From NCBI RefSeq assembly GCF_002944405.1, contig NZ_CP024307.1, positions 2,314,501 to 2,378,500 on the forward strand: 64,000 nt of DNA. Direction: 5' to 3'. The position numbers were made by a program, and so were the translations under genes. The DNA is from Sinorhizobium fredii. GTDB lineage: Bacteria; Pseudomonadota; Alphaproteobacteria; Rhizobiales; Rhizobiaceae. Numbering within the stretch: the stretch's first letter is position 1; the number at the start of each line of letters is the position of its first letter. The notes beneath the pieces were generated by a model, which saw only the letters and a program-made list of their open reading frames with translations, did not search any database and had not been told where the DNA came from. This document shows, piece by piece, positions 26,456 through 34,524 of this stretch.

Positions 26456-27661
26456 ATGACAAGCGAAGTTATGTCACGCAGAACTATTCCGGCCGGCGTG
26501 TGGGCCCTCGGCTTCGTCTCGATGTTCATGGACATCTCCTCGGAGATGATCCACGCGCTGTTGCCCCTCTACATGGTCACCGTGCTCGGCACATCGACGC
26601 TCGTGGTCGGACTTATCGAGGGCATAGCCGAGGCGACGGCCTCGATCACCAAGGTTTTCTCAGGCGCACTCAGCGATTGGCTGGGAAAGCGCAAGTTCCT
26701 GGCCGTTCTCGGCTATGGCCTGGCGGCGCTCACCAAACCGATCTTTCCGCTCGCCACCTCCGTGGAATGGCTGGTGGGGGCGCGTTTCATCGATCGCGTC
26801 GGCAAAGGCATCCGCGGGGCGCCGCGCGACGCGCTCGTCGCCGACCTCGCCCCACCGCACCTGCGTGGCGCCAGCTTCGGCCTGCGCCAGTCGCTCGATA
26901 CGGTCGGCGCATTCACCGGCCCCCTCCTCGCCATCGGCCTGATGTGGCTGACGGCGGATCACTTTCAGGCCGTGTTCTGGTTCGCGGTGATTCCCGCCTT
27001 TCTTTCCGTTGGCGTCCTTGTCGTTTGGGTTAAAGAGCCAGAGCGACCGAAGGAATTGCGCCGGGTGCGCATGCCGCTGCGCCGTGATGAACTCAGTCGG
27101 CTCGGATCGGCCTATTGGTGGGTCGTGGCCGTCGCCGCGGTCTTCACGCTGGCCCGCTTCAGCGAGGCCTTCCTCATCCTGCGCGCCCAGTCGATCGGCC
27201 TGTCTCCGGCGCTGGCGCCGGTCGTCCTCGTGATCATGAGCTTCGCCTACGCGCTCTCGGCCTATCCTGCCGGCGTGCTCTCCGACCGTCTGAACCGCTT
27301 GCCCCTTCTCGTGCTCGGCCTTGTCCTCCTGGTCTTGGCCGACCTGGTCCTCGCCTTCACGACGGGTATCGTAACGCTCGGCATTGGCGTCGCGCTTTGG
27401 GGGCTGCATATGGGCCTCACGCAAGGATTGCTGGCGACCTTGATCGCCGACGCGGCGCCGGCGGAACTGCGTGGCACCGCCTTCGGCATGTTCAACTTGG
27501 TGACCGGCATCGCCCTGCTGCTTGCCAGCATCACCGCCGGCGCTCTCTGGGACATCGCCGGGCCGCAGGCAACCTTCGTCGCCGGTGCTGCCTTCACTCT
27601 CTTGACTATTTTGGGGCTGGTTCCGGTCAGCTCCCGGCTCCCCCGGCGGGACAGAGCATGA
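26456..27661 (+). CDS. major facilitator superfamily transporter
   Basis: The 401-aa product has about 12 hydrophobic segments. The loop 2-3 motif is GALSDWLGKRKFLAVLGYG, and DRVGKGIRGAPRDALVADL is typical of a drug/metabolite exporter subgroup; GVLSDRLNRLPLL marks the second half. It is expected in the inner membrane using the proton gradient; the substrate is unknown. The start at 26456 is selected because translation upstream is not MFS-like and a purine-rich site precedes the ATG. Confidence 0.88.
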   Translation: MTSEVMSRRTIPAGVWALGFVSMFMDISSEMIHALLPLYMVTVLGTSTLVVGLIEGIAEATASITKVFSGALSDWLGKRKFLAVLGYGLAALTKPIFPLATSVEWLVGARFIDRVGKGIRGAPRDALVADLAPPHLRGASFGLRQSLDTVGAFTGPLLAIGLMWLTADHFQAVFWFAVIPAFLSVGVLVVWVKEPERPKELRRVRMPLRRDELSRLGSAYWWVVAVAAVFTLARFSEAFLILRAQSIGLSPALAPVVLVIMSFAYALSAYPAGVLSDRLNRLPLLVLGLVLLVLADLVLAFTTGIVTLGIGVALWGLHMGLTQGLLATLIADAAPAELRGTAFGMFNLVTGIALLLASITAGALWDIAGPQATFVAGAAFTLLTILGLVPVSSRLPRRDRA

Positions 27662-27715
27662 GTGCGACAATCCCGCTTCGATAGAGAAGCCGCGCGGGGG
27701 GCGCATTGACAAAGG

Positions 27716-28456
27716 CTACTTGATTTCTCGCCGCGCAAAGAGCCAATCGAGGATCGGCGGGATAAACTCCGGATAGTTGTGCGCATGCGGTTCGGGCCCA
27801 CGGATCGCCAGCGCCTCGTCGACCTCCGGATGCGGATCGGCTGCGATATGCACCGCCACCCGCGCGATGACCTCGTCCGCTGTAGCGGGGAGCCGGAAAA
27901 CGCGAAACACGGTGATCGTGCCGGCCATGTGAATGGCGTGCCAGCCCGGTTCGGCGGAGGCCTCGGAGAGTGAAATGCCCGTTTCCTCCTTCACTTCGCG
28001 GGCAATATTGCCGGCGACGTCGCAACGCCCGTCGACGACGTCTTCCGGTTCCAGCGAGCCGCCGGGGCTGTAGACTCGGCCGGCATTGGCCGTGTGGGCG
28101 CCCATGCGGATGGCGATCAGGGCACCGTCCGAGGAAAGCAGCATCGGCATGCCGAAGATGTGGTAGGCCCCCGGTCCCCGCGTCTTTCGCCACCAGAGAA
28201 AGGTCGAGTACGGAACGATATGCGCCCGTGCGGCGATGCGCCCTTCGGCGATGCGGATCGACCGCTGCAGTACCATCCTGCCGTCGAACAGGTGCGGATT
28301 GGCGGCGATCTCGCGCTGCCAGCTCTCCCGCGCGCGCTCCGACTCGGCAAGGTGGAACGGGTGCGGTTCGGCGGAAACCTCTATGTCGATCTCCGACACC
28401 GGGAAAACCTTACCTTCCGGGGGCCAGCCGGTCCGATTGCTCTCGAGAAGGGTCAT
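27716..28456 (-). CDS. NUDIX-domain hydrolase-like protein
   Basis: The 246-aa product carries a NUDIX box: GGSLEPEDVVDG then NIAREVKEETGISL, with the REVxEETG core intact (about residues 125-160). NUDIX enzymes hydrolyse nucleoside-diphosphate derivatives. The N-terminal 90 residues are not assigned. The ATG is 2 bases downstream of the stop of the endonuclease-family gene, so the two are translationally coupled and may share a nucleotide-processing role. Confidence 0.82.
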   Translation of the reverse strand: MTLLESNRTGWPPEGKVFPVSEIDIEVSAEPHPFHLAESERARESWQREIAANPHLFDGRMVLQRSIRIAEGRIAARAHIVPYSTFLWWRKTRGPGAYHIFGMPMLLSSDGALIAIRMGAHTANAGRVYSPGGSLEPEDVVDGRCDVAGNIAREVKEETGISLSEASAEPGWHAIHMAGTITVFRVFRLPATADEVIARVAVHIAADPHPEVDEALAIRGPEPHAHNYPEFIPPILDWLFARREIK

Positions 28457-28458
28457 CG

Positions 28459-29565
28459 TCAGATGTCCAGCGTCATGACGACCGGGCAATGGTCGGAGGC
28501 CTTCGGCCGGTCCCAGCCGGTGCGCGGATAACGCTTCACCTCCTGCCCCGCGGGAAAGATCGTCCGGAAAGGCTGGCCGGCGCGGACGATCTCCGGAATA
28601 CGGCCGGCATTGCGCCGCGCAAGCGCCGGCGACAGCCAGATATAGTCGAGCTGGCAGAGGTGCCGTTCCTCCGGACCGCGGCTGTGGAAGAGTGTCCAGC
28701 GGTCGAGCACCGGTCGTCTCGACATGGGATTCTCGACGAAGCCGTCACGGCTGAGAATATCGAGGGCGCTCGCCTCTTCCTGGCTCGGCACGAATTCGTA
28801 GCCGTTGCGGCGGTCGCCGAGGATGACGACCTTCTCCTGATAATCATTCATGTCCCCACAAATGGCGAACATCTTGTCCGCCGCATGGCCGCGGCCGAAG
28901 CGGCTTTCGATGATATGGCGCACCGCCTTCGCCTCGGCTTCGCGAATGGCCATGGTTGCCCGTCGGCCGTCGAGGCCGTCGCGCGCCGGTCCCATCGATT
29001 TGAAATGCACCACATAGAGCGTCAACGGCCGGCCGCCGATCCTCAGATCCACTTCCAGGCAGTCGCGCTTGAAGATGCGATCGCGCGGGCGGTTGGTCAA
29101 AGCCAGTTCGTCGTTGAAGAGGCCGACATCCTCATAGGTCAGCGCCGCATGGCTCTTGACCTCGAGGCATTCGATTTTCTGCCCGTCGCGCGTCTCCTCG
29201 CGCATCAGAACCGCCACGTCGATGCCGCGCGAATCGTTGCCCTCGATCAGATGCTTCTGCCGGTATCCGTTGCCGACCATGCGGAAGAGGTAGCCATATT
29301 CGAAGGCCTGCAAGGCCGCCATGTTGTCCGCCTCCTGCAGGCAGAGAATGTCGGCATCGCAGTCGGCGATGGCAAGCGCCGACATCTGTCGCGTGTCGTC
29401 GGTGTGGGCGATCGTGCGCGCCTCCTCCAGCCGCTGATACTCCGCCTCGCTCCGCACATCGAAAAGCCTCAGCACCCGGTCCTGCTTGAGTTGGTTGCGG
29501 AAGCCGGAAAAGTCGAACCGGCTCAGAAGGTTCTCGATATTGAACGTGGCGAGGCGAAGCGACAT
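28459..29565 (-). CDS. endonuclease/exonuclease/phosphatase family protein
   Basis: The 368-aa product starts MSLRLATFNIENLLSRFDFS, with the metal-binding ATFNIENL motif. ILCLQEADN supplies the catalytic glutamate, YVVHFKSM and CGDMNDYQ carry further catalytic residues, and KASDHCPVVMTLDI is the C-terminal SDH motif. All hallmarks of the Mg-dependent EEP fold are present. No signal peptide is visible. The substrate may be DNA, phosphoinositide-like lipid or other phosphoester. Confidence 0.87.
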   Translation of the reverse strand: MSLRLATFNIENLLSRFDFSGFRNQLKQDRVLRLFDVRSEAEYQRLEEARTIAHTDDTRQMSALAIADCDADILCLQEADNMAALQAFEYGYLFRMVGNGYRQKHLIEGNDSRGIDVAVLMREETRDGQKIECLEVKSHAALTYEDVGLFNDELALTNRPRDRIFKRDCLEVDLRIGGRPLTLYVVHFKSMGPARDGLDGRRATMAIREAEAKAVRHIIESRFGRGHAADKMFAICGDMNDYQEKVVILGDRRNGYEFVPSQEEASALDILSRDGFVENPMSRRPVLDRWTLFHSRGPEERHLCQLDYIWLSPALARRNAGRIPEIVRAGQPFRTIFPAGQEVKRYPRTGWDRPKASDHCPVVMTLDI

Positions 29566-29600
29566 CGGGCCATCCGCAGTTGGAGACGCCGCGGAGATTA

Positions 29601-29668
29601 GAGCATTTTGCAGTCAGGTGGAAACACCTGACGTCGCACAAATGCGGCAAAAACAAACAGATAGAGCG
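29601..29668. repeat. rhizobial palindromic intergenic repeat
   Basis: The GTCAGGTG-GAAA-CACCTGAC hairpin at 29613-29632 is followed by an AATGCGGCAAAAACAAACAG-type tail ending AGATAGAGCG. I recognise this unit as common between genes in Rhizobium-group genomes. It lies between the endonuclease-family gene and the CHAP-like gene. Confidence 0.65.
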
Positions 29669-29759
29669 GCAGCGAACGTGCAAGCGCATCCCGCTCCTCA
29701 TGCGGGATGAGCAAGAAGGCAACCCGCCCATCGGCGTCCGATATCAACCGACGTCCGTC

Positions 29760-30203
29760 CTAACGTCTCACGGCGACCACCTGGCCGCGGCTGAAATAGG
29801 ACAGTTGCACCCTCCCCGATTGATTGCCGCCGATCACCCGGGCCGTCGATTTCGACAGCGCGGACAGGATACCGACATGGTAGTTCCGGCCGGTTCTGAC
29901 CACGATGACGTCGCCCGGGCGGGCATAGGAAAGTTTGATCGGTGCACCGAACCTCAGCCACGACCGCGCAAAACTATAGCTCTGCGGTGGTTGACGACCG
30001 GCTTTCCGGGCGATCATGCCCATGAAGTGTCCGCACCAGGGCGTGCGTGCCGGATTGATGCCGAGGGCGGCACGCAGCCGCTTGTTGTTCTTGACCTCGT
30101 GCAGTCCTGCATATTGCTGGGCCTGGGCCAGCATGCCTGCGGACGCGGTCTCCGGTGATGTAAGCGCGACAAATGCCGCAGTCAGAAACGCCACAACCTT
30201 CAT
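29760..30203 (-). CDS. small exported CHAP/NlpC-like (TIGR02594-type) protein
   Basis: The 147-aa product has a signal peptide (MKVVAFLTAAFVALTSPETASA). A short domain follows with the cysteine context TPWCGHFMGMIARKAG (nucleophile-like Cys) and a histidine in NYHVGILSAL, resembling cysteine peptidase/amidase CHAP-like proteins. AAGGAG lies 7 bases before the ATG. It probably acts in the periplasm on peptidoglycan; activity is inferred from the Cys/His arrangement. Confidence 0.8.
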   Translation of the reverse strand: MKVVAFLTAAFVALTSPETASAGMLAQAQQYAGLHEVKNNKRLRAALGINPARTPWCGHFMGMIARKAGRQPPQSYSFARSWLRFGAPIKLSYARPGDVIVVRTGRNYHVGILSALSKSTARVIGGNQSGRVQLSYFSRGQVVAVRR

Positions 30204-30467
30204 GATTCGGGTCTCCTTTGTGCGCGGACCGGCCTCATGCCGGCTTGCGCCGCTCTGCGTCTCCGACCATCGCACCGGGTTCGCCTTCCTCCGGCACGCA
30301 AATTTCTGCGCGCAAAGAGCCACCCGCGCTCGGGAAGCGTCCCTGGCGCGCGAACGAAAGCTCCGGTATCAAAGGGCTAGAGCGTCCTTAATCGAGGCGC
30401 GCGACAAACCCCGGCCAAGCCTGGGAGGTCGAAACTTTGCATGGCTCCGCCCGAGAGCGGTACCGCA

Positions 30468-30566
30468 CTACGGCGCCGCGTCTTGTCAGACGCGCAAAGG
30501 TCGCCGTAGCACTTTGAATTCCTGCATGTCTTTGTCCCTATCGAGTCGATTTAAGGAGACATGCAG
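30468..30566. repeat. two-hairpin palindromic repeat, copy 1 (RIME-like)
   Basis: The first hairpin has arms CTACGGCG and CGCCGTAG (30468-30475, 30502-30509). A second hairpin starts at CTGCATGTCTTT and closes at the ATGCAG ending at 30566. A sister copy lies at 38537-38640 and a degenerate one at 60411-60653. Size and two-palindrome structure resemble Rhizobium intergenic mosaic elements. Confidence 0.75.
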
Positions 30567-31026
30567 CAGCAACCACGCAAACTACACCACGCCTTCGCTA
30601 CGACGTACGAAAGACTCTCTAGCGCTTTGAGGCTGCACGTCTTCTGTCGCCGGAAGCCCGGTTGCCGGTTCCAGCTTGAAGTTGCAGCCGGCCTGCGAAC
30701 TGCAATGGCCGTGCCCCAACCTGATGGCGGTCGCTCAACGAGAGATGAAATTCCCCTGCCAGCCGTTGGTCAGCGGGCAGGACTTTGCCGGTGAGGTGCA
30801 GCGAAATTGTGGCAGAGATCGCGCCCAAGATGCGAGAGGCGCGCATTTCTTTATCCGAATCGCGGGATTGCCCCAAAAATGGCGCGTCCTCATCGCGAAG
30901 CACCGGGATTTTGTGCACGTGCAATTGCCCGGGGCCACCGGCGTTGCGCGCGGCCGGCGCTGAAATGAGCGCCGCCATTGCGTCTCAGCAAATGCCAAGC
31001 TCATTCGCTTGCGACACGACGAATGA
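30567..31026. other. intergenic region, no supported gene
   Basis: Between the palindromic repeat and the RTX terminator I see only overlapping open frames without ribosome sites or recognisable protein patterns. The stretch may be a decayed gene or regulatory leader. Confidence 0.5.
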
Positions 31027-31052
31027 GGGGCGGGATGCATCCATCCCGCCCC
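31027..31052 (-). terminator. terminator hairpin after the RTX gene
   Basis: GGGGCGGGATG pairs perfectly with CATCCCGCCCC around a 4-nt loop, about 30 bases past the RTX stop codon. The T-run is short on both strands, so efficiency is uncertain. Confidence 0.65.
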
Positions 31053-31083
31053 TTTCGTGATCAGCCCGGGTAAGCGAAGCCGC

Positions 31084-34002
31084 TTAGAACAGCGAGAAGT
31101 CGCTGGTCGAAAGCGTCGTGACACCCTTGAGGATCGCCACCAGTTCGAGGTCCGCCTCGGTGCCCTTGCCGTCGGCGTCGAACCACAGCCGGCCGTTGTC
31201 GCTTTCGAACAGGAAGGTACCCTTGCTGCTCGTCGCCACCGGATCGGCGCCGACGACGAGCGTGACGGTCGCGTCGGCGGCGGCAATGCCGTAGTCGCTT
31301 TTGTCGATCACCAGCTTGTCCTGGCCGCGGGTGAAGTCGGTGATGACGTCGCCCTCGCCGTCCCGGCCGGAGCGGTCGAAGACGAACAGGTCGTTGCCGG
31401 CACCGCCGGTCAGCCAGTCGTCGCCGGCGCCGCCGTTCAGTCGGTCGACACCAGCGCGACCGTCGAGAACGTCGTCGGCCCCGCCGCCGTTGAAGGTATT
31501 CGCAAGGGCATCGCCGCGGATGACATCGTCATTGGCGCTGCCGTTGATGATCTCGAAATTTTTCACCGTCAGGCCCTGCGCCATGCCCCTGTTCGAGGCC
31601 TGGCTCTGAAGGTCAAGCACGACCGAGATGTCGCTGGTGTCCTTGAACGAGAGCGTGTCGGTGCCGATGCCGCCGTCGAAGACATCGGTTCCGGTGAAGA
31701 CGGTGCGCGTCAGCGTGTCATTGCCGGCGTCGCCGAACAGGCTGTCGCTGCCGGCGCCGTCGGTGAGCACGTCATTGCCGTCGCCGCCGCGCAGCGTGTC
31801 GTTGCCGCCATTGCCCTCGAGCCGGTCGCCGAGCTTGCCGCCGGTGATCGTGTCCTTGCCGGCGCTGCCGAGATAGTTCAGCACCTCGAAGGCCTTGAAG
31901 GAGGTGGTCGCATCGACGGTGGCGCTGCCGGTTGCGAAGCTGAAGGCGATGTCCTTCGTCTGGTTGCTTGCATCAAGGTCGAGCGTGTCGGTACCGGCAC
32001 CGCCATCGGCCGTGTCGCCGATCCCGGCATAGACGCGGTCGTTGCCGTCTTCGCCGGAGATCTTGTCGCGGCCGCCGTAGAAACCGACGCCGTCGCCGGA
32101 GAGCGTGTCGTTGCCGAGACCGCCGGTCAGCGTGTCGTTGCCGAGATTGCCGGCAAGCACGTCGTCGCCGGCGCCGCCGGTCAGGCTGTCGTGGCCGATG
32201 CCGCCGTGCAGCGCGTCATTCAGCGCGCCGCCGACAAAGACGTCGTTGCCGCTGCCGCCGACGAGTTTCACACGCTCGATGTTCTTGACCGTCACCGGCG
32301 CATTGCTGACGGTGACCGAGGGGGCGAGCTTGAAGGTGATCCCGGCGGTGTACTTGGAGAAATCGATCGACGCGAAATCCGTACCGGTGCCGCCTTCGAG
32401 CGTCAGCTTGCCGGTCGATGCGCTCCGCGCGAACGAGTCGTTGCCGGTGCCGAGATCGATCGTGTTGTGACCAATCACGCTGCCGCTGTCGCCGACGCTG
32501 ACCGTGTCGTCGCCGTCGCCGGCCTTGATGACGTTGGTGCCGCCAAAGTCGATGAGGCGGTCATGGCCAGCACCTGAAGAAAGATTGTCGTTTCCGGTGC
32601 CGCCATCAAGCACGTCGGAGCCGGCGGTGCCGATCAGCGTGTCGTTGCCGGCATAGCCGGAGAAATTGACGCTTTGGGCAGTGCCGACCGACTTGACGAC
32701 GTCATTGCCGGAGCCGAAGAGCACCTGGTAGCGCTCGAAATTCTTGATCGATGTGCTCTCCGACAGCGTGGCGCTGGCACCCGTTGCAGAGAAGCTCAGA
32801 TCCGCCGTAGCCGTGCGACGGTCGACGGTCACGTGGTCTGTCCCGAGACCGCCGTCGCCCTTGTCTGCCCCGCCATCGCCCAGTTCCACCCGGTCGCTGC
32901 CGTCGCCGGCAACGACGCTGTCCTTGCCGAGACCGCTCTTGACATGATCGTCACCGGCACCGGCGTTGACGATGTCGTCGCCCGCCGCGCTGTCGATGAT
33001 ATCGGCACCGGTGCTGGTGGTGATCGTGTTGGCGCCACTTCCAGCCGCGGTGATGGTGTAGTTTTCGATGCCGATGAAGGTCGTTCCGCCGGCAATCGTG
33101 TTGACGACATTCGCCGCTTTCGCGGTGAAATTGCCCGTAAAGTTCGTCAGCACGAGGCGATCATTGCCGCCGGCGTCGGTGATCGTGTCCTTGCCCTCGC
33201 CATAGCGGTAGGTGATCGTGTCGTTGCCTGCCCCGCCCTCGACCTTGTCGTCGCCGGCGCCGCCATCCAGCGAGTCGTTGCCGACGTCACCGAAGAGGCT
33301 GTCATTGCCGATACCGCCAGCTACGGAATCGTCGCCTGTGCCGCCGCGGACATCGTCATTGCCGGCGTCGCCGGAAAGAAAGTCCATTCCCTGGTCGCCG
33401 GTGAGAATATCGTCATCGTCATCGCCGTTGATGAAATCCGTGCCATAGCCACCCTTGAGCGTGTCCTTGCCGAGCCCGCCCATCAGCAGGTCTGCGCCGC
33501 GACCGCCGGTCAGCTTGTCGTCGCCGGCCCCGCCGGTGAACATGTCGCTATAGTTGCCGCCGGTGATCGTATCGGCGAAATCGGTCCCGGTGATGCTGAA
33601 GGCTTCGACATTGGTGGTCTTGATATTGCCGACCAGCGTCTGCGGGGCGATCCAATCCTTGATCGCGATGTTCACGCCAGCGGTAAGGTCGGAATAATCG
33701 ACCATGAGACGATCAGTGCCCGAACCGCCGTCAGCGATGTCGCCGGCGCCGGAAAGCGGCACGTCGGCCATGATCGTGTCCTGACCGGAGCCGCCATTGA
33801 CGGTATCGCTTTCGTCGCCGCCGTCGAGAAAATCATTGCCGCTGTTGCCGTTCAGCGTGTCCTTGCCCGTATCGCCCAAGATAAAATCGTCCTGGAACGA
33901 GCCGCTGAGAGTATCATTGCCTCCGAGGCCGATAATCTGGTCAGCGCCGAAATTGCCGTTCAGCGTATCGGCGCCGTCCGTACCCATTATATTTGTTGCC
34001 AT
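31084..34002 (-). CDS. RTX (hemolysin-type) calcium-binding protein
   Basis: The 972-aa acidic product is built almost entirely of glycine-rich nonapeptides of the GGxGxDxLx type (e.g. GGAGDDKLTGGRGADLL, GGIGHDSLTGGAGDDVL) in several blocks separated by beta-rich spacers such as FSATGASATLSESTS. The C-terminus (about 870-972) resembles the RTX secretion region (TDFTRGQDKLVIDKSDYG), ending in TLSTSDFSLF. It is expected to be exported by a type I system and fold with calcium outside the cell. No catalytic domain is visible. The ATG at 34002 follows CAGGAG; no ABC/MFP secretion genes lie nearby. Confidence 0.92.
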   Translation of the reverse strand: MATNIMGTDGADTLNGNFGADQIIGLGGNDTLSGSFQDDFILGDTGKDTLNGNSGNDFLDGGDESDTVNGGSGQDTIMADVPLSGAGDIADGGSGTDRLMVDYSDLTAGVNIAIKDWIAPQTLVGNIKTTNVEAFSITGTDFADTITGGNYSDMFTGGAGDDKLTGGRGADLLMGGLGKDTLKGGYGTDFINGDDDDDILTGDQGMDFLSGDAGNDDVRGGTGDDSVAGGIGNDSLFGDVGNDSLDGGAGDDKVEGGAGNDTITYRYGEGKDTITDAGGNDRLVLTNFTGNFTAKAANVVNTIAGGTTFIGIENYTITAAGSGANTITTSTGADIIDSAAGDDIVNAGAGDDHVKSGLGKDSVVAGDGSDRVELGDGGADKGDGGLGTDHVTVDRRTATADLSFSATGASATLSESTSIKNFERYQVLFGSGNDVVKSVGTAQSVNFSGYAGNDTLIGTAGSDVLDGGTGNDNLSSGAGHDRLIDFGGTNVIKAGDGDDTVSVGDSGSVIGHNTIDLGTGNDSFARSASTGKLTLEGGTGTDFASIDFSKYTAGITFKLAPSVTVSNAPVTVKNIERVKLVGGSGNDVFVGGALNDALHGGIGHDSLTGGAGDDVLAGNLGNDTLTGGLGNDTLSGDGVGFYGGRDKISGEDGNDRVYAGIGDTADGGAGTDTLDLDASNQTKDIAFSFATGSATVDATTSFKAFEVLNYLGSAGKDTITGGKLGDRLEGNGGNDTLRGGDGNDVLTDGAGSDSLFGDAGNDTLTRTVFTGTDVFDGGIGTDTLSFKDTSDISVVLDLQSQASNRGMAQGLTVKNFEIINGSANDDVIRGDALANTFNGGGADDVLDGRAGVDRLNGGAGDDWLTGGAGNDLFVFDRSGRDGEGDVITDFTRGQDKLVIDKSDYGIAAADATVTLVVGADPVATSSKGTFLFESDNGRLWFDADGKGTEADLELVAILKGVTTLSTSDFSLF

Positions 34003-34524
34003 TAGTATCTCCTGAGGATTTCTGACATAGAAACTCCGTTCGCCGGCAGCGTGCGGCGTCGAAGCGAATTGAACTTTTTGAAATTGCTGCCGCAGCTGGG
34101 AAATGGCGGCATGCGGTTGGAATGTGCTGGCTAGCGGATTTTGCTCATCGCTAATCTTTCTCCTCGAATCCGGACGCCTTACGTCCATGTCCGCCATATT
34201 GTTCAGAAAAAACTATCGCGGTGTTCCCATGGATACAGCCGGCGATAGGCGAAGACTTTACTTCAATCGTCAGAAATACCGCCTATGGAGTGAGCGGATC
34301 ATGCTGAAAGACTTGAGCTTCTTTCCCGTTTGTGATGCACGTTGTACTTTACTCTGACGCGACAATGGCAGTTCCCAACATTCCTTCCGAAACCTGCTCC
34401 GCGCTGCCGCATGCATATTTCACCGCTAGGCGCCGAGGGCGTCGCGCGCTTCGAGGCCGCTTGTCTCACTGGTGCGCATCCCAATTGAAAATTGAACAAC
34501 AGCCATTCGTGAAAAGAGCGTGAA
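34003..34524. other. divergent intergenic region between RTX and BTAD-regulator genes
   Basis: This 522-bp interval is less GC-rich than its surroundings and contains the promoters of two divergent genes. No gene with a ribosome site and no clear dyad was found. It may be the target of the BTAD or LuxR regulators nearby. Confidence 0.5.

Noticed and set aside
30619..31060. Several overlapping open frames upstream of the RTX terminator
   Set aside because: No ribosome sites, no protein-like pattern and mutual overlap on both strands.
31084..34002. Regularly repeated DNA suggestive of CRISPR or tandem repeats
   Set aside because: The periodicity is explained by glycine-rich RTX nonapeptide codons in one intact gene.
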